Counted from the first letter of the stretch, positions 43,578 through 53,338 are shown. The stretch is 64,000 nt of DNA from Cohaesibacter haloalkalitolerans (GCF_003574655.1 NZ_QNUM01000003.1:496001-560000); one strand, 5' to 3'. Notes: generated by a model not told the origin, from the sequence alone. Numbers and translations are program-made.

Positions 43578-44747
43578 ATGAATAAACTCGCCACAATCGC
43601 CGATCTTGAACCGGCAAAAGACGAACTGATTGCCATCCGGCATCACTTGCATGCCCACCCGGAGCTTTCGGGAGAAGAGGAAAAGACTGCGGCCTTGGTC
43701 GCCGAAAAGCTCGAGGCATGGGGTTATGAAGTCTTCCGCAATGTCGGCGGCCACGGGGTCGTCGGGCGGCTGCGCGTCGGCGACGGCAATCGCTCCGTCG
43801 CCATCCGCGCCGACATGGATGCCCTGCCCATCACCGAGGAAACCGGGCTTGACTATTCCAGCACGGTTCCCGGTGTGATGCACGCCTGCGGCCATGATGG
43901 CCATACAACCATGCTGCTGGGCGCTGCACAGTATCTGGCGCGCACCCGCAACTTCTCAGGCACGCTCAATCTCGTGTTCCAGCCCTCGGAGGAATCCGCC
44001 AAGTCAAGCGGCGCGGTTGCCATGATGAAGGACGGCTTGTTCGAGCGTTTCCCCTGTGATGCAATCTTCGGACTGCACAATCATCCGGGCGCCCCGGCAG
44101 GCACCGTCCTGATGCGCCCCGGCCCCCTGATGGCAGCCTCCGATACGGTCTTTATCAAGATCAAGGGCAAGGGCGGCCATGCTTCCCGTCCCCATCTGTG
44201 CATCGACCCGATCGTCTGTGCCTCGGCCATCGTGATGGCCCTGCAGACCATCGTTTCCCGCAGCATTGATTCCACCCAGACTGCGGTGGTCACCGTGGGC
44301 ACAATCAATGGCGGCACCGCTGCCAATGTCATCGCCCAGGAAGCCACCATGGAGCTGAGCGTGCGCTCCTTCTCCGCAGAGGTCCGGGCCAAGCTGAAGG
44401 AACGGATCAAGACCGTTGTCGAAACCCAGTGCGCCTGCTGGGGAGCCGAACCGACCATCGAGTTCGATGAAGGTCATCCGGTGGTCGACAATGCACCCGC
44501 CGAGACGGAATTTGCCAAGAAGGCCGTCGAGGAAATGATCGGGGAAGGCAAGGTCGAACTTTGCCATCTCATCCCCGGTAGCGAGGATTTCTCGCACTAT
44601 CAGGAGCGCATGCCCGGCTGTTTCATCCGCCTTGGCAACGGCGAAAACTCCGCCATGCTGCACAATCCCGCCTACGACTTCAACGATGACAGCCTGACCA
44701 CAGGCGCAGCCATGTGGGCAAGATTGGCAGAACGCTATCTGAGCTGA
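43578..44747 (+). CDS. M20-family amidohydrolase (hippurate hydrolase/IAA-amino-acid hydrolase type)
   Basis: A 389-residue metallohydrolase that removes acyl groups from N-acyl amino acids. Dinuclear metal ligands are Cys and His in MHACGHDGHT, Glu pair in PSEESAKSSG, His in GLHNHPG, and a late His in AMLHNPAYDF. The dimerisation lid includes GKGGHASRPH. It probably acts on the solute brought in by the upstream ABC system, from which it is separated by repeat copy B. The nearest purine-rich site (AAGGAAGG) lies about 23 nt before the ATG, so translation start is less certain. Confidence 0.92.
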   Translation: MNKLATIADLEPAKDELIAIRHHLHAHPELSGEEEKTAALVAEKLEAWGYEVFRNVGGHGVVGRLRVGDGNRSVAIRADMDALPITEETGLDYSSTVPGVMHACGHDGHTTMLLGAAQYLARTRNFSGTLNLVFQPSEESAKSSGAVAMMKDGLFERFPCDAIFGLHNHPGAPAGTVLMRPGPLMAASDTVFIKIKGKGGHASRPHLCIDPIVCASAIVMALQTIVSRSIDSTQTAVVTVGTINGGTAANVIAQEATMELSVRSFSAEVRAKLKERIKTVVETQCACWGAEPTIEFDEGHPVVDNAPAETEFAKKAVEEMIGEGKVELCHLIPGSEDFSHYQERMPGCFIRLGNGENSAMLHNPAYDFNDDSLTTGAAMWARLAERYLS

Positions 44748-44782
44748 CCAACAACCAGCAGCCTGATAAGAACAGTCCCCTA

Positions 44783-44815
44783 AGCCTGCGGCCGCCATGC
44801 CGCAGGCTTTTTTTT
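44783..44815 (+). terminator. Rho-independent terminator
   Basis: AGCCTGCGGC pairs perfectly with GCCGCAGGCT around CGCCAT, followed by seven or more T residues. Confidence 0.93.
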
Positions 44816-45174
44816 ATGCGCCCTGCGCACTGTCCATCTTCACCGTCCGCCCCATTCCCGCAGTGTCTCACTTTGCGGCAAGCCCGTCCCCTGAGGCCGG
44901 ACAAAGCCAATCAGAACCCCTCCCTCGTTATCTGGAATCAATCCGTCGGCGCAACAACGGAAAGAAAACCCACAGGGCCATTTCAGCCCTGTCATTTGAA
45001 AATATTCACTTTCTGGTCATGTTTGTGAAAATTTGTATTTTACATGTCGACAATAAATATTTTTTAGCCTACGGTTTTCCCGTAAGTATTCCCCCTGAAC
45101 CCACCACCGTTCGGGACTCTCACCCTTCCAGAAAGCGGGCACCCAAGATCCGCTAACCACAGGAGAACATTGTC
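44816..45174. other. Upstream region of the TRAP operon
   Basis: A 359-bp gap with no supported gene. It becomes AT-rich from about 45000 and holds a TGTCGACA palindrome at 45045-45052, a possible operator for the GntR regulator at the end of the operon. A hairpin with CAGGG/CCCTG arms is at about 44970-44990. Confidence 0.5.
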
Positions 45175-46236
45175 TTGTTCAAACAGCTTAAAGCTCTGGG
45201 GCTTGCCGCCTCTTTGTTTGTGGCAGCGGGACCTTCGCTGGCACAGGAAGTGACCTGGCAAATCCCAACGTCAGTCCCCGAAGGCTCTCCCTTCTACGTC
45301 AACTTTCTTGAACGCTTCGCGAGCAACGTGAAGCTTTTGACCAGCGGCCGCGTTGAAATCGAACCGTTCGGTGCTGGCGTCCTTGTCCCTGCCCTTCAGG
45401 TTTATGATGGCGTCAAGGACGGAATCATCAAGGCGGGCCACTCCACCCCGAGCTATCGGGTCAATCAGGATCCGATCAACGCCATTTTCGCTGGCTTCCC
45501 GGGCGGCATGGGGCCGGAAGCCTACATCACCTGGATCTATGAAGACGGCGGCAAGGAAGCCCTCTACGATCTGCGTGCCAAGGAAGGTTTCAAGAGCCTG
45601 ATCGTCGGCATCGGCTCGTCCGAAATCATGGCCCATTCCAACGTGCCTATCCATAAAGCCGAGGACCTCAAGGGCCTCAAATACCGCACCTCCGGCCCGT
45701 GGGCCGAGGTGATGAAAGAATATTTCGGCGCAGTTCCGACCGTTGTCCCGCCGGGAGAAATCTACACCCTGCTGCAGCGCAAGGGCGTTGACCTGATCGA
45801 ATGGGGACCTCCGTCTGCAAACCTGCCTGAAGCCTTCCACGAAGCGGCCAAATACATCATCGTTCCAGGCGTCCATCAGCCGACCTTCCTGTGGGAAGTG
45901 GTGCTGAAGCAGGAAACCTGGGATGCCGTTGCCGACGACCTGAAGCCGCTGATCGAAAAGGCAGCCGAAATGACGACCATGGAAGGTCTCATCCATTTCT
46001 ACAGCCAGGATATCAAGGCGCTGGACACCTACCGCTCCGGCAAGAATGAGATCATCACCCTTGATGCCGATTTCATCCAGCAGCTTTCCGACGCCGGCAA
46101 GGACTGGATCACCAAGAAGGCAGCCTCCGAGAAAGAGGCAGGCAAGCCGGAAATGGCCGCATTGCTTGAAAAATACAATGCGTTTGAAAAGAACTGGTCT
46201 GCCGAAAGCAGCTACCTGATCCGCAATCAGGACTAA
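45175..46236 (+). CDS. dctP: TRAP transporter substrate-binding protein DctP
   Basis: A 353-residue periplasmic receptor with signal peptide (ending SLAQ near residue 23). It begins VTWQIPTSVPEGSPFYVNFL and has the TRAP signature GLKYRTSGPWAEVMKEYFGA and VDLIEWGPPSANLP. The GLKYRT arginine normally ties down a ligand carboxylate. The start is TTG 45175 with AGGAGA eight nt before it. The type resembles receptors for 2-oxo acids or hydroxy acids. Confidence 0.92.
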   Translation: MFKQLKALGLAASLFVAAGPSLAQEVTWQIPTSVPEGSPFYVNFLERFASNVKLLTSGRVEIEPFGAGVLVPALQVYDGVKDGIIKAGHSTPSYRVNQDPINAIFAGFPGGMGPEAYITWIYEDGGKEALYDLRAKEGFKSLIVGIGSSEIMAHSNVPIHKAEDLKGLKYRTSGPWAEVMKEYFGAVPTVVPPGEIYTLLQRKGVDLIEWGPPSANLPEAFHEAAKYIIVPGVHQPTFLWEVVLKQETWDAVADDLKPLIEKAAEMTTMEGLIHFYSQDIKALDTYRSGKNEIITLDADFIQQLSDAGKDWITKKAASEKEAGKPEMAALLEKYNAFEKNWSAESSYLIRNQD

Positions 46237-46254
46237 CAACAGGGAGGCGGCACG

Positions 46255-46770
46255 ATGAGTGGTTTGTTCAAGACAGTTGATCTGTTCTCAAAATTCCTGT
46301 CACGCATCGCAGAGATCGTGACACTCTGTCTGGTCGCCTCCATGATCTACGAGGTGGTGGCGCGTTATGTCTTCAACGCGCCAACACTCTGGGCCTTCGA
46401 TATTTCCTACATGTGCACCGGCACGCTGTTTGTGCTGGGTGCGGCATGGGCGCTGCATGAGGATGCCCATGTGCGCATCGATTTTCTGGCCCAGAAAATG
46501 CCCCCGCGCCTGCGTTCGCTGATCGAGGCGGTGGTCTTTGTCTTTCTTCTCACGCCGATCTATGGCGGGCTTGCATGGTTCGGCATCCGGCGCGCCTGGC
46601 GTGCCTTTGTCACCAACGAGGTGGAAATGGTCAGCCCCTGGGCGCCCCTCGTCTGGCCCTTCTATTCCCTGCTTGCCCTTGGTCTGGTGGCGCTGACGCT
46701 GCAACTTGCCGTGCAAGGCTTGCGCGCTTTCGCCCGGACCGGAAATGACAGCTTCCAGCTGAAGGTTTAA
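46255..46770 (+). CDS. dctQ: TRAP transporter small membrane subunit DctQ
   Basis: A 171-residue protein with four helices (about 14-38, 50-72, 90-112 and 135-160). VASMIYEVVARYVFNAPTLW and the DISYMCTGTLFVLGAAWALHEDAHVRID block are typical of the family. It lies between the receptor and the large permease genes. Confidence 0.92.
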   Translation: MSGLFKTVDLFSKFLSRIAEIVTLCLVASMIYEVVARYVFNAPTLWAFDISYMCTGTLFVLGAAWALHEDAHVRIDFLAQKMPPRLRSLIEAVVFVFLLTPIYGGLAWFGIRRAWRAFVTNEVEMVSPWAPLVWPFYSLLALGLVALTLQLAVQGLRAFARTGNDSFQLKV

Positions 46771-46772
46771 CC

Positions 46773-48086
46773 ATGTCCATTGCAGCCCTGATGTTTCCCG
46801 CCCTGTTTGTTCTGGTGCTGGTGGGTATTCCGATTTCCCTGTCCCTGACGGTGGTCTCCGCCGGGGCGGGCTTCATGGTGTTTGGCGAGAATGTCTTTGC
46901 CCAACTCTATGGCTCCTTCTATTCCGCCGCGACCAACTTCATTCTGGCCGCCATTCCGATGTTTGTGCTGATGGGGGCCATTCTGGAACGCTCGGGCATT
47001 GCCGAACGCCTGTTCAAGGTGATGCAGCTCTGGCTTGGTCGCCTGCCCGGCGGGCTTGCCGTGGCGACCATCGCCATGGGGGCGGTGTTTGCGGCGGCGG
47101 CCGGTGTGGTCGGTGCCGTCGAGGTGATGATCGGCATGATGGCCATTCCCGCCATGCAGCGCTTCCGCTATTCCAACAGCCTTACCGCGGGCACCATCTG
47201 CGCCGGTGGTTCGCTCGGCACCATGATCCCGCCGTCGGTCATTGCGGTGATGTATGCTTCGTTGGCGCAGATGTCGGTGGGGGAATTGCTGGCCGCCATG
47301 ATGTTTCCCGGCCTGTTGATGATTGCCCTCTTCATCGCCTTCATCATTCTGCATGGTCTCATCTGGCCACCGGAGAAGACCGACGCCCATGAGGAAATGC
47401 GCGCCGTTCCCCTCAAGGACAAATTGCAGCTGACACTGACCTCGCTGCTGCCGATTTTCGCGCTGATCGTTGCCGTGCTCGGCTCGCTTCTGGCCGGTGT
47501 CGCCTCGCCTACCGAGGCGGCGTCGCTTGGCGCGCTGGGTGCCATTCTGCTCTGCATCGCCTATGGGCGCTTCAGCCTTTCAATGCTGCGCGAAGCCCTG
47601 ACCATCACGGTGCGCATCTCGGCCATGATCCTGCTGATCGTTGCCGCAGGCACCATGTTCATGGGCACCTTTGCAGCCAATGGCGGCTCCAAGCTCATCC
47701 GCAATGCGGTGGAGGCAGCGGGCCTTGGCGAGGCTGGCATCATCATCTTCTTCCTCATCATCGTCTTCCTGCTCGGCTTTGTGCTCGACTGGACCGCCAA
47801 CGTGCTGATCTGTGTGCCCCTCTTCACGCCGATCATCCGGCAGGCGGGTATTGATCCGGTCTGGTTCGGCACCATGGTGATCATCGTCATCCAGACCAGC
47901 TACCTGACCCCGCCGATGGCCTCCTCGATCTTCTATCTCAAATCGATCGCGCCGCCGGACATGACCTATGGTCAGATGTGCAAGGGCGTGGTGCCCTTCA
48001 TCGCCCTCCAGATCGTCACCTTGCTGGTGGTTGCCCTGTTCCCGGCCATTGCCACCTGGTTGCCCGACCAGATCGTCGGCTTCTAG
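46773..48086 (+). CDS. dctM: TRAP transporter large permease DctM
   Basis: A 437-residue sodium-coupled permease with about twelve helices. The family motifs GSLGTMIPPSVIAVMYASLA (first half) and VIIVIQTSYLTPPMASSIFYL (second half) frame the substrate and sodium sites. It starts 2 nt after dctQ. Together the three genes import a carboxylate. Confidence 0.95.
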   Translation: MSIAALMFPALFVLVLVGIPISLSLTVVSAGAGFMVFGENVFAQLYGSFYSAATNFILAAIPMFVLMGAILERSGIAERLFKVMQLWLGRLPGGLAVATIAMGAVFAAAAGVVGAVEVMIGMMAIPAMQRFRYSNSLTAGTICAGGSLGTMIPPSVIAVMYASLAQMSVGELLAAMMFPGLLMIALFIAFIILHGLIWPPEKTDAHEEMRAVPLKDKLQLTLTSLLPIFALIVAVLGSLLAGVASPTEAASLGALGAILLCIAYGRFSLSMLREALTITVRISAMILLIVAAGTMFMGTFAANGGSKLIRNAVEAAGLGEAGIIIFFLIIVFLLGFVLDWTANVLICVPLFTPIIRQAGIDPVWFGTMVIIVIQTSYLTPPMASSIFYLKSIAPPDMTYGQMCKGVVPFIALQIVTLLVVALFPAIATWLPDQIVGF

Positions 48087-48206
48087 CCAATCCTCCGGTG
48101 TTTGGCCCGGCCTATGGTCGGGCCTGGACCGCCTGCCCCTCTCCTCTGCAGCCCGCCTTGTGTTCCATGAAGCCTTGGGATATCGTCGCGCCCAAGGAGA
48201 ACCAAG

Positions 48207-48866
48207 ATGAATTCAATCGTGCGCCCCAAGTCGCTTACCGAACTGGTGTCCGAAAAGCTCAGGGACATGATTGTCAGTGGTGAGCTTGAGCTGGGGTCGC
48301 AGCTCTCGGAAGTTCGGATCGCCAAGGATTTCGAGGTCAGCCGCACCCCGGTGCGAGAGGCTTTCAACCGTCTTGAAATGGAAGGCCTGCTGACGGTCTC
48401 CCCCCAGAAGGGAACCTTCGTCTTCTCCCTCTCCCCCCACCAGATCGCCATGCTCTGCGACGCCCGGGTATGTCTTGAGCGAACCGCATTGATCGCGGCG
48501 CTGGAGCAGAATCCGGACCAGCTCCACAAGCGGCTGGCAGCCGTTGTCGCAGAGATGACCGAGGCCCTCGGGGACGACAGAGTGCAGCATTATCTCTCGC
48601 TGGATGCGATCTATCATCAGTGTCTGTTCGACTGCTCTGGCAACCGTTTCCTTGACGATGCCTATCAGACCATCGCCAAGAAGATGGCAGCGGTCCGTCA
48701 CCGCCTCGGCCACCATCCCGACCATCTGGAGAAATCCTACAAGGAGCATTGCGAGATTGCAGACGCTGTCAGCCGCAGGGATCTCGATGCAAGCCTCGCC
48801 ATTCTCGGACGCCATATCGACCGGAAACAGGGCTCCTACTGGCAGCTGGCAACCCTCGACCAATAG
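48207..48866 (+). CDS. GntR-family regulator, FCD subclass
   Basis: A 219-residue regulator: winged helix at about 8-72 (LGSQLSEVRIAKDFEVSRTP then VREAFNRLEMEG) and an all-helical FCD effector domain with metal-binding candidates Asp and His (HYLSLDAIYHQCLFD; HCEIADAV). It follows dctM by 120 nt on the same strand and probably controls the TRAP operon in response to its substrate. Confidence 0.92.
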   Translation: MNSIVRPKSLTELVSEKLRDMIVSGELELGSQLSEVRIAKDFEVSRTPVREAFNRLEMEGLLTVSPQKGTFVFSLSPHQIAMLCDARVCLERTALIAALEQNPDQLHKRLAAVVAEMTEALGDDRVQHYLSLDAIYHQCLFDCSGNRFLDDAYQTIAKKMAAVRHRLGHHPDHLEKSYKEHCEIADAVSRRDLDASLAILGRHIDRKQGSYWQLATLDQ

Positions 48867-48884
48867 AGGCCGGATGGCAGAACG

Positions 48885-49748
48885 CTAGAGGAAGTAGAGG
48901 AAGACCGCACCGGTCATTCCAATGGATATCAGGATCTTGAAGCCCCAGTCCGTGCTGCTTCCGGGCAGTTTCCTCGCCAGCGCCATGGCAATCAGGATGC
49001 CGAAGACACCCCTCAGAGACTGGGCCACGTTGGCCTCCAGAACGCCTGTCGAGCTGAAGCCGATGACCAGCAGATAGACGGCAATCACCCAGGTCAATCC
49101 AATCCATCGCGTGTCATAGACGATGCGCGCCGGAACCTTCATGAAAAACAACATCGGCGCCGCAACCAGCCCGCAGAAGATATAGTTGACCGACACCGTC
49201 AGGGCCACCTGATGGAGGATGGCCAGACCGAGGAAGCGCTTGGAAAAATGCGTGATTTCAATGTCCGACAGAGCATAGCCGACACTGGCAACAATCACGA
49301 ACAGCGCAGGCCAGAGATCAAGACGTCCGGAGCGACGCGACAATGCATAGGCCAAAAGGATGATGAGTGCCATGGCCAGCAACTGATGCGACGATGGCAT
49401 CCCCTGCCCCATGAAGATCGCCATGATCGTCAGGGTCGGGATCTTCAGTGTCAGCATCGGCGAAATCACTGAAGCATCGCTCTTGCGGATTGCCAGAATG
49501 ATGAAATATTGCGCCACCGCATAAGGAGCATTGATCCGGACAAGCGAAACGAGATCCTGCAATTCCAGATAGCGCCAGACACGTAGCAGAAGGAAGGGAA
49601 TGATGAGAAGCAAGGCCATCGAGACCTGTGTGGCCAACAGCATCCGGGTCGACCGATAGGACCACACCTGCTGGCAGCGTTGGGTCGCCACATAGTTGAG
49701 GGCAAGAAAGAAGGCACCGAGAAGACTGGCCGACAATCCAAGGGACAT
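48885..49748 (-). CDS. EamA/DMT-superfamily transporter
   Basis: A 287-residue protein with about ten hydrophobic helices beginning LGLSASLLGAFFLALNYVA. Repeat boundaries are near residues 5-140 and 145-285. Less typical than the copy at 12671: the substrate side has VAQYFIILAIRKSDASVIS, a usual EamA helix. It converges with the GntR gene and its promoter region holds a 19-bp palindrome shared with the peptide-transport side. Confidence 0.8.
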   Translation of the reverse strand: MSLGLSASLLGAFFLALNYVATQRCQQVWSYRSTRMLLATQVSMALLLIIPFLLLRVWRYLELQDLVSLVRINAPYAVAQYFIILAIRKSDASVISPMLTLKIPTLTIMAIFMGQGMPSSHQLLAMALIILLAYALSRRSGRLDLWPALFVIVASVGYALSDIEITHFSKRFLGLAILHQVALTVSVNYIFCGLVAAPMLFFMKVPARIVYDTRWIGLTWVIAVYLLVIGFSSTGVLEANVAQSLRGVFGILIAMALARKLPGSSTDWGFKILISIGMTGAVFLYFL

Positions 49749-49825
49749 GCTGCAAGCTCACTGGCAAGAGATTTTGAACGCAGCAAGACATCCTCTCATC
49801 CCGGCCGCGGATGGGGCCCTAGAGG

Positions 49826-49853
49826 GGACCTCGGAATAAGGACCTCGGGATAA
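49826..49853. repeat. 14-bp tandem repeat
   Basis: GGACCTCGGAATAA and GGACCTCGGGATAA lie head to tail with one mismatch in the leader of the minus-strand transporter gene. Confidence 0.7.
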
Positions 49854-49902
49854 GGGAATGAATGTGTCCGCAAAATCTGGAGAAGGAAACGAACGACGAG
49901 AA

Positions 49903-49921
49903 TTGGCATACAGTATGTCAA
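49903..49921. promoter_or_regulatory. 19-bp near-perfect palindrome, candidate GntR-type operator
   Basis: TTGGCATAC-A-GTATGTCAA has 9-bp arms with one mismatch and the size and centre of FCD-type GntR operators. It is 155 bp upstream of the DMT transporter and 650 bp upstream of the dipeptidase start. Reading on the minus strand it begins with TTGACA, so it could overlap a -35 element. Confidence 0.6.
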
Positions 49922-50571
49922 CTCATCTTTTCTTGTCAATGAACGGGACTGCCCAGACGCAGAGATGGCACAGGAAACAGGCTTCATCGGGCTCGAACGC
50001 CTCGCTGTCTGCTTGGCCATCCCTCGCCGGGACCTTGCATCCGAAGCGCCGGATATAGCCCTCAGCAACCACGTTTGAGACTATCGGGCAAAAAATCGCG
50101 GAGAACACCCCGCAGCGTCCCCACGGCGGCGAGTCCCGCAGAACATCGGGAGGCATCCAGTTGCCCTGAAATTATGCAAATATCCAAAGAATTCATAAAG
50201 TGGCAAAAAAATGCGCATTTTCACAATAAGTGCCCAGTTTTGCATCCCCCGATAGCATAAGGGGAATTGCCTATCACCTCAACATACCGAAACTCTGCAA
50301 CTTTATCGGTATCCCCGCCACCGACTTCATTGCCTTGACTTGCCAAAATAAACAGCAGTCGTCGCACTCCACATGGCCTCATCTTTTACACGCAGCTTGA
50401 GTTCTTGACATTGCATGGTTGAACATATTGAGTTCATTCAAACTCAATTTTCCGACTTATAAGAAAGGCCACTTCTGCTTTGGCGCAGATTTCAAAAAAT
50501 CCTTCCCCGACACCCGATACGAAGGAAACGAACCGAACTCCCAGAGCCAGAATGCGCACGCAGTAATTTCC
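49922..50571. other. Long leader/intergenic region before the dipeptidase operon
   Basis: 650 bp with no supported gene. TTGACA occurs at 50405 and TTGACT at 50336, either of which may be a -35 element, and CCCC/GGGG arms around 50246-50265 could form a hairpin. The dipeptidase frame is open back to about 50419 but that part has no protein-family character. Confidence 0.45.
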
Positions 50572-51642
50572 ATGTTGAATACCAAGACACCCATCATTTT
50601 CGACGGTCACAACGACTTTCTTCTCCGCTTCTTCCGCAAGACCCTGACGCTAGACGCAGCCATGGCGGGAACCGACAAGGGCCAGATGGACCTGCCAAGA
50701 GCAAAGGCAGGCGGGTTTGGCGGTGGCCTGTTTGCGCTTTACGTTCCCAGCGACCTAGGTTCTGGCGGCAGAGGCAGCTATGAAGACAAGATGGACCAGC
50801 CGACCTATGACATTCCACTGCCCCCTGCCATCGCCTGGAATGATGCCATCAAGGTGGTTCTCTCCGAAGTCGCCACCTTCAAGAAACTGGAAGCAGCCGG
50901 TTTTCTCAAAGGCTGCACCTCCACCAAAGACATTCTAGCCGCCTTCGAGCGCGATGTGATCGCCGCCGTGCTGCACATGGAGGGAGCCGAAGCCATTGAC
51001 GAGGAATTCGAGACACTGGAAGTGCTTTACGCTGCCGGTCTCAGGTCCATTGGACCGGTCTGGAGCCGCCCGACCAAATTCGGCCACGGCGTTCCCTTCC
51101 GCTACCCGTCAACTGGCGATACCGGTCCGGGTCTGACCGAGCTTGGCAAGAAGCTGGTCAGTGAATGCAACCGGCTCGGAGTCATGCTCGATGTGTCCCA
51201 TCTCAATGAAAAGGGCTTTGACGATCTGGCCGCGATAACCGACGCTCCGATTGTTGCCACCCACTCCAACGCCTATGCCATCTGCCCCCACGCCCGCAAC
51301 CTGACAGACCGTCAGCTCGGCATCATTGCCGAAAGCGACGGCATGGTGGGGCTCAACTTTGCCGTCGTCTTCCTGCGCCCGGACGGGCAACAGAATGTCG
51401 ACACCAATGTCGAGCTGATGCTGCGCCATCTGGATCATCTGATGGAGAAGCTCGGCGAAGACCGGGTTGGCCTCGGGTCCGACTTTGATGGTGCCGATAT
51501 TCCGCAGGACATCAAGGATCTGTCCGGCCTCACCACCCTGCGCGAAGCCATGCGCCAGCATGGCTATGGCGAGGCGCTGATGGCCAAGCTTTGCCATGAA
51601 AACTGGCTGCGCGTTTTGAAGAAGACCTGGAAAGAGGACTGA
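50572..51642 (+). CDS. Membrane dipeptidase-like M19 peptidase
   Basis: A 356-residue zinc dipeptidase of the renal dipeptidase family. Metal ligands: His-x-Asp in FDGHNDFLL, bridging Glu in LHMEGAEAI, His in MLDVSHLNEKG and His in ATHSNAYAICPHARN; GLGSDFDGAD is the conserved C-terminal block. Family members hydrolyse dipeptides including those with D-amino acids. There is no signal peptide, so it should act in the cytosol on peptides imported by the following ABC system. The ATG at 50572 is chosen because family homology begins there; it lacks a clear ribosome site. Confidence 0.9.
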   Translation: MLNTKTPIIFDGHNDFLLRFFRKTLTLDAAMAGTDKGQMDLPRAKAGGFGGGLFALYVPSDLGSGGRGSYEDKMDQPTYDIPLPPAIAWNDAIKVVLSEVATFKKLEAAGFLKGCTSTKDILAAFERDVIAAVLHMEGAEAIDEEFETLEVLYAAGLRSIGPVWSRPTKFGHGVPFRYPSTGDTGPGLTELGKKLVSECNRLGVMLDVSHLNEKGFDDLAAITDAPIVATHSNAYAICPHARNLTDRQLGIIAESDGMVGLNFAVVFLRPDGQQNVDTNVELMLRHLDHLMEKLGEDRVGLGSDFDGADIPQDIKDLSGLTTLREAMRQHGYGEALMAKLCHENWLRVLKKTWKED

Positions 51643-51739
51643 GGTCCCCTTCCGGCTACCAATAGAGGCAAAAAGCCCACGCAATCACCATCAAACAACA
51701 AATAATTCAATCAGAGGAAGATTCCAGAGGAACAGTGCT

Positions 51740-53338
51740 ATGAAACATTTCAAGATTTCCCTTTTGGCTGCCGCCGCCGTCGTGTCCGTGGCCGCCATGC
51801 CATCCCTGGCCGCAACGCCGAAAAACATGCTCGTGGTTGCCCAGACGATCGACGACATCATTTCGTTCGACCCGGCACAGTCTTTCGAGTTCACCAGTAA
51901 CGAAATCGACAACAACATCTATTCTTTCCTCGTTGCCTTTGACCCGATGAATCTCGACGCTGGCTACCAGCCAGACCTCGCTTCCAGTTGGGACATTTCC
52001 GAAGACGGCAAGACCATCACCTTCCACATTGTCGAAGGTCGCAAGTTTGCGTCTGGAAACCCGATCACCGCCAAAGATGCCGCCTACTCTCTGCAGCGTG
52101 CGATCAAACTGAACAAGACCCCGAGTTTCATCCTGTCCCAGTTCGGCTTTACCGCTGATAACGTCGACGAGAAAGTCGTGGCAACCGACGACTACACCCT
52201 TCAGATCACCACCGACAAGAAATACGCTGTTTCCTTTGTGCTGAACTGCCTGACCGCCAACATCGCGTCCATCGTTGACAGCAAGCTGGTGATGGAACAT
52301 GAAGCCGATGGCGACATGGGCAACGATTGGCTGCGCTCCAACACCGCCGGCTCCGGCGCCTACATCCTCAAGAGCTTCAAGCCGAACGAAAGCGTCGTTC
52401 TGACTGCAAACGACAATTACTATGGCGACAAGCCCAAGCTGAAGCAGGTCTTCATCCGCCACGTGGCCGAGAGCGCCAGCCAGCGCCTGCTGCTTGAAAA
52501 GGGTGACGTCGATATCGCCCGCAACCTCTCCACGGAAGATGTGGCTGCCATTTCCGGCACAGAAGGACTCAAGGTTCAGGACGAGCTGCGCGGTCGTCTC
52601 ATGTACTGGTCTGCCAACCAGAAAAGCGAGTATCTTTCCAACCCGAAGGTTCTCGAAGCCATGAAATGGCTGACCGACTATGAAGGCATGGCCAACAGCT
52701 TCCTCAAAGGCCAGTATACGGTTCACCAGACCTTCCTGCCGATGACCTATTTCGGCGCCATCGATGACAAGCCCTATCATCTTGATATCGAAAAGGGCAA
52801 AGCCCTGCTGGCCGAAGCCGGATATCCGGACGGCTTCGAAATCAATGCCATCGTTCGTGAAGCTCAGGAACGTATCGACATTGCCCAGTCCCTTCAGGAC
52901 ACCTGGGGCAAGGCAGGCATCAAGCTGACCCTGACCATCGGCACCGGTGCGCAGACCCTCGACAAATACCGTGCCCGCGTTCATGACATCTATGTTGGCG
53001 CATGGGGACCGGACTATTCCGACCCGAACACCAACGCAGGCACCTTCGCCCTCAACCCGGGCAATGCGGATGACTCGGGCAACACCGGCTATCTCGCATG
53101 GCGCAACGCCTGGGATATCCCGGCCTATTCCCAGCGCACCCTTGACGCGGTCGTCGAGAACGACGTCGACAAGCGCAAACAGATGTATGTCGACCTCCAG
53201 AAAGATTTCCAGAAAGATAGCCCGTTTGGCATCATGTTCCAGCAGATCGAGCAGGCTGGCATGCAGGCAAACGTGAAGAACCTCTCGCTCGGCGGCGCGG
53301 TATCTTCCATCGCATTCTGGCCGGTCACAAAAGACTGA
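51740..53338 (+). CDS. Peptide-type ABC transporter substrate-binding protein (family 5)
   Basis: A 532-residue periplasmic protein with signal peptide ending AATPK near residue 26 (MPSLAA). It has the family blocks NMLVVAQTIDDIISFDPAQS, LASSWDISEDGKTITFHIVE and NTAGSGAYILKSFKPNESVV. It binds the ligand for the four transporter genes that follow. Confidence 0.94.
   Translation: MKHFKISLLAAAAVVSVAAMPSLAATPKNMLVVAQTIDDIISFDPAQSFEFTSNEIDNNIYSFLVAFDPMNLDAGYQPDLASSWDISEDGKTITFHIVEGRKFASGNPITAKDAAYSLQRAIKLNKTPSFILSQFGFTADNVDEKVVATDDYTLQITTDKKYAVSFVLNCLTANIASIVDSKLVMEHEADGDMGNDWLRSNTAGSGAYILKSFKPNESVVLTANDNYYGDKPKLKQVFIRHVAESASQRLLLEKGDVDIARNLSTEDVAAISGTEGLKVQDELRGRLMYWSANQKSEYLSNPKVLEAMKWLTDYEGMANSFLKGQYTVHQTFLPMTYFGAIDDKPYHLDIEKGKALLAEAGYPDGFEINAIVREAQERIDIAQSLQDTWGKAGIKLTLTIGTGAQTLDKYRARVHDIYVGAWGPDYSDPNTNAGTFALNPGNADDSGNTGYLAWRNAWDIPAYSQRTLDAVVENDVDKRKQMYVDLQKDFQKDSPFGIMFQQIEQAGMQANVKNLSLGGAVSSIAFWPVTKD

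Noticed and set aside
48103-48125. GGCCCG/CGGGCC hairpin between dctM and gntR as a terminator
   Set aside because: No T run follows and the two genes are likely co-regulated.
50419-50571. N-terminal extension of the M19 dipeptidase from a TTG codon
   Set aside because: The 51 extra residues have no signal-peptide or domain character and no ribosome site precedes the TTG.
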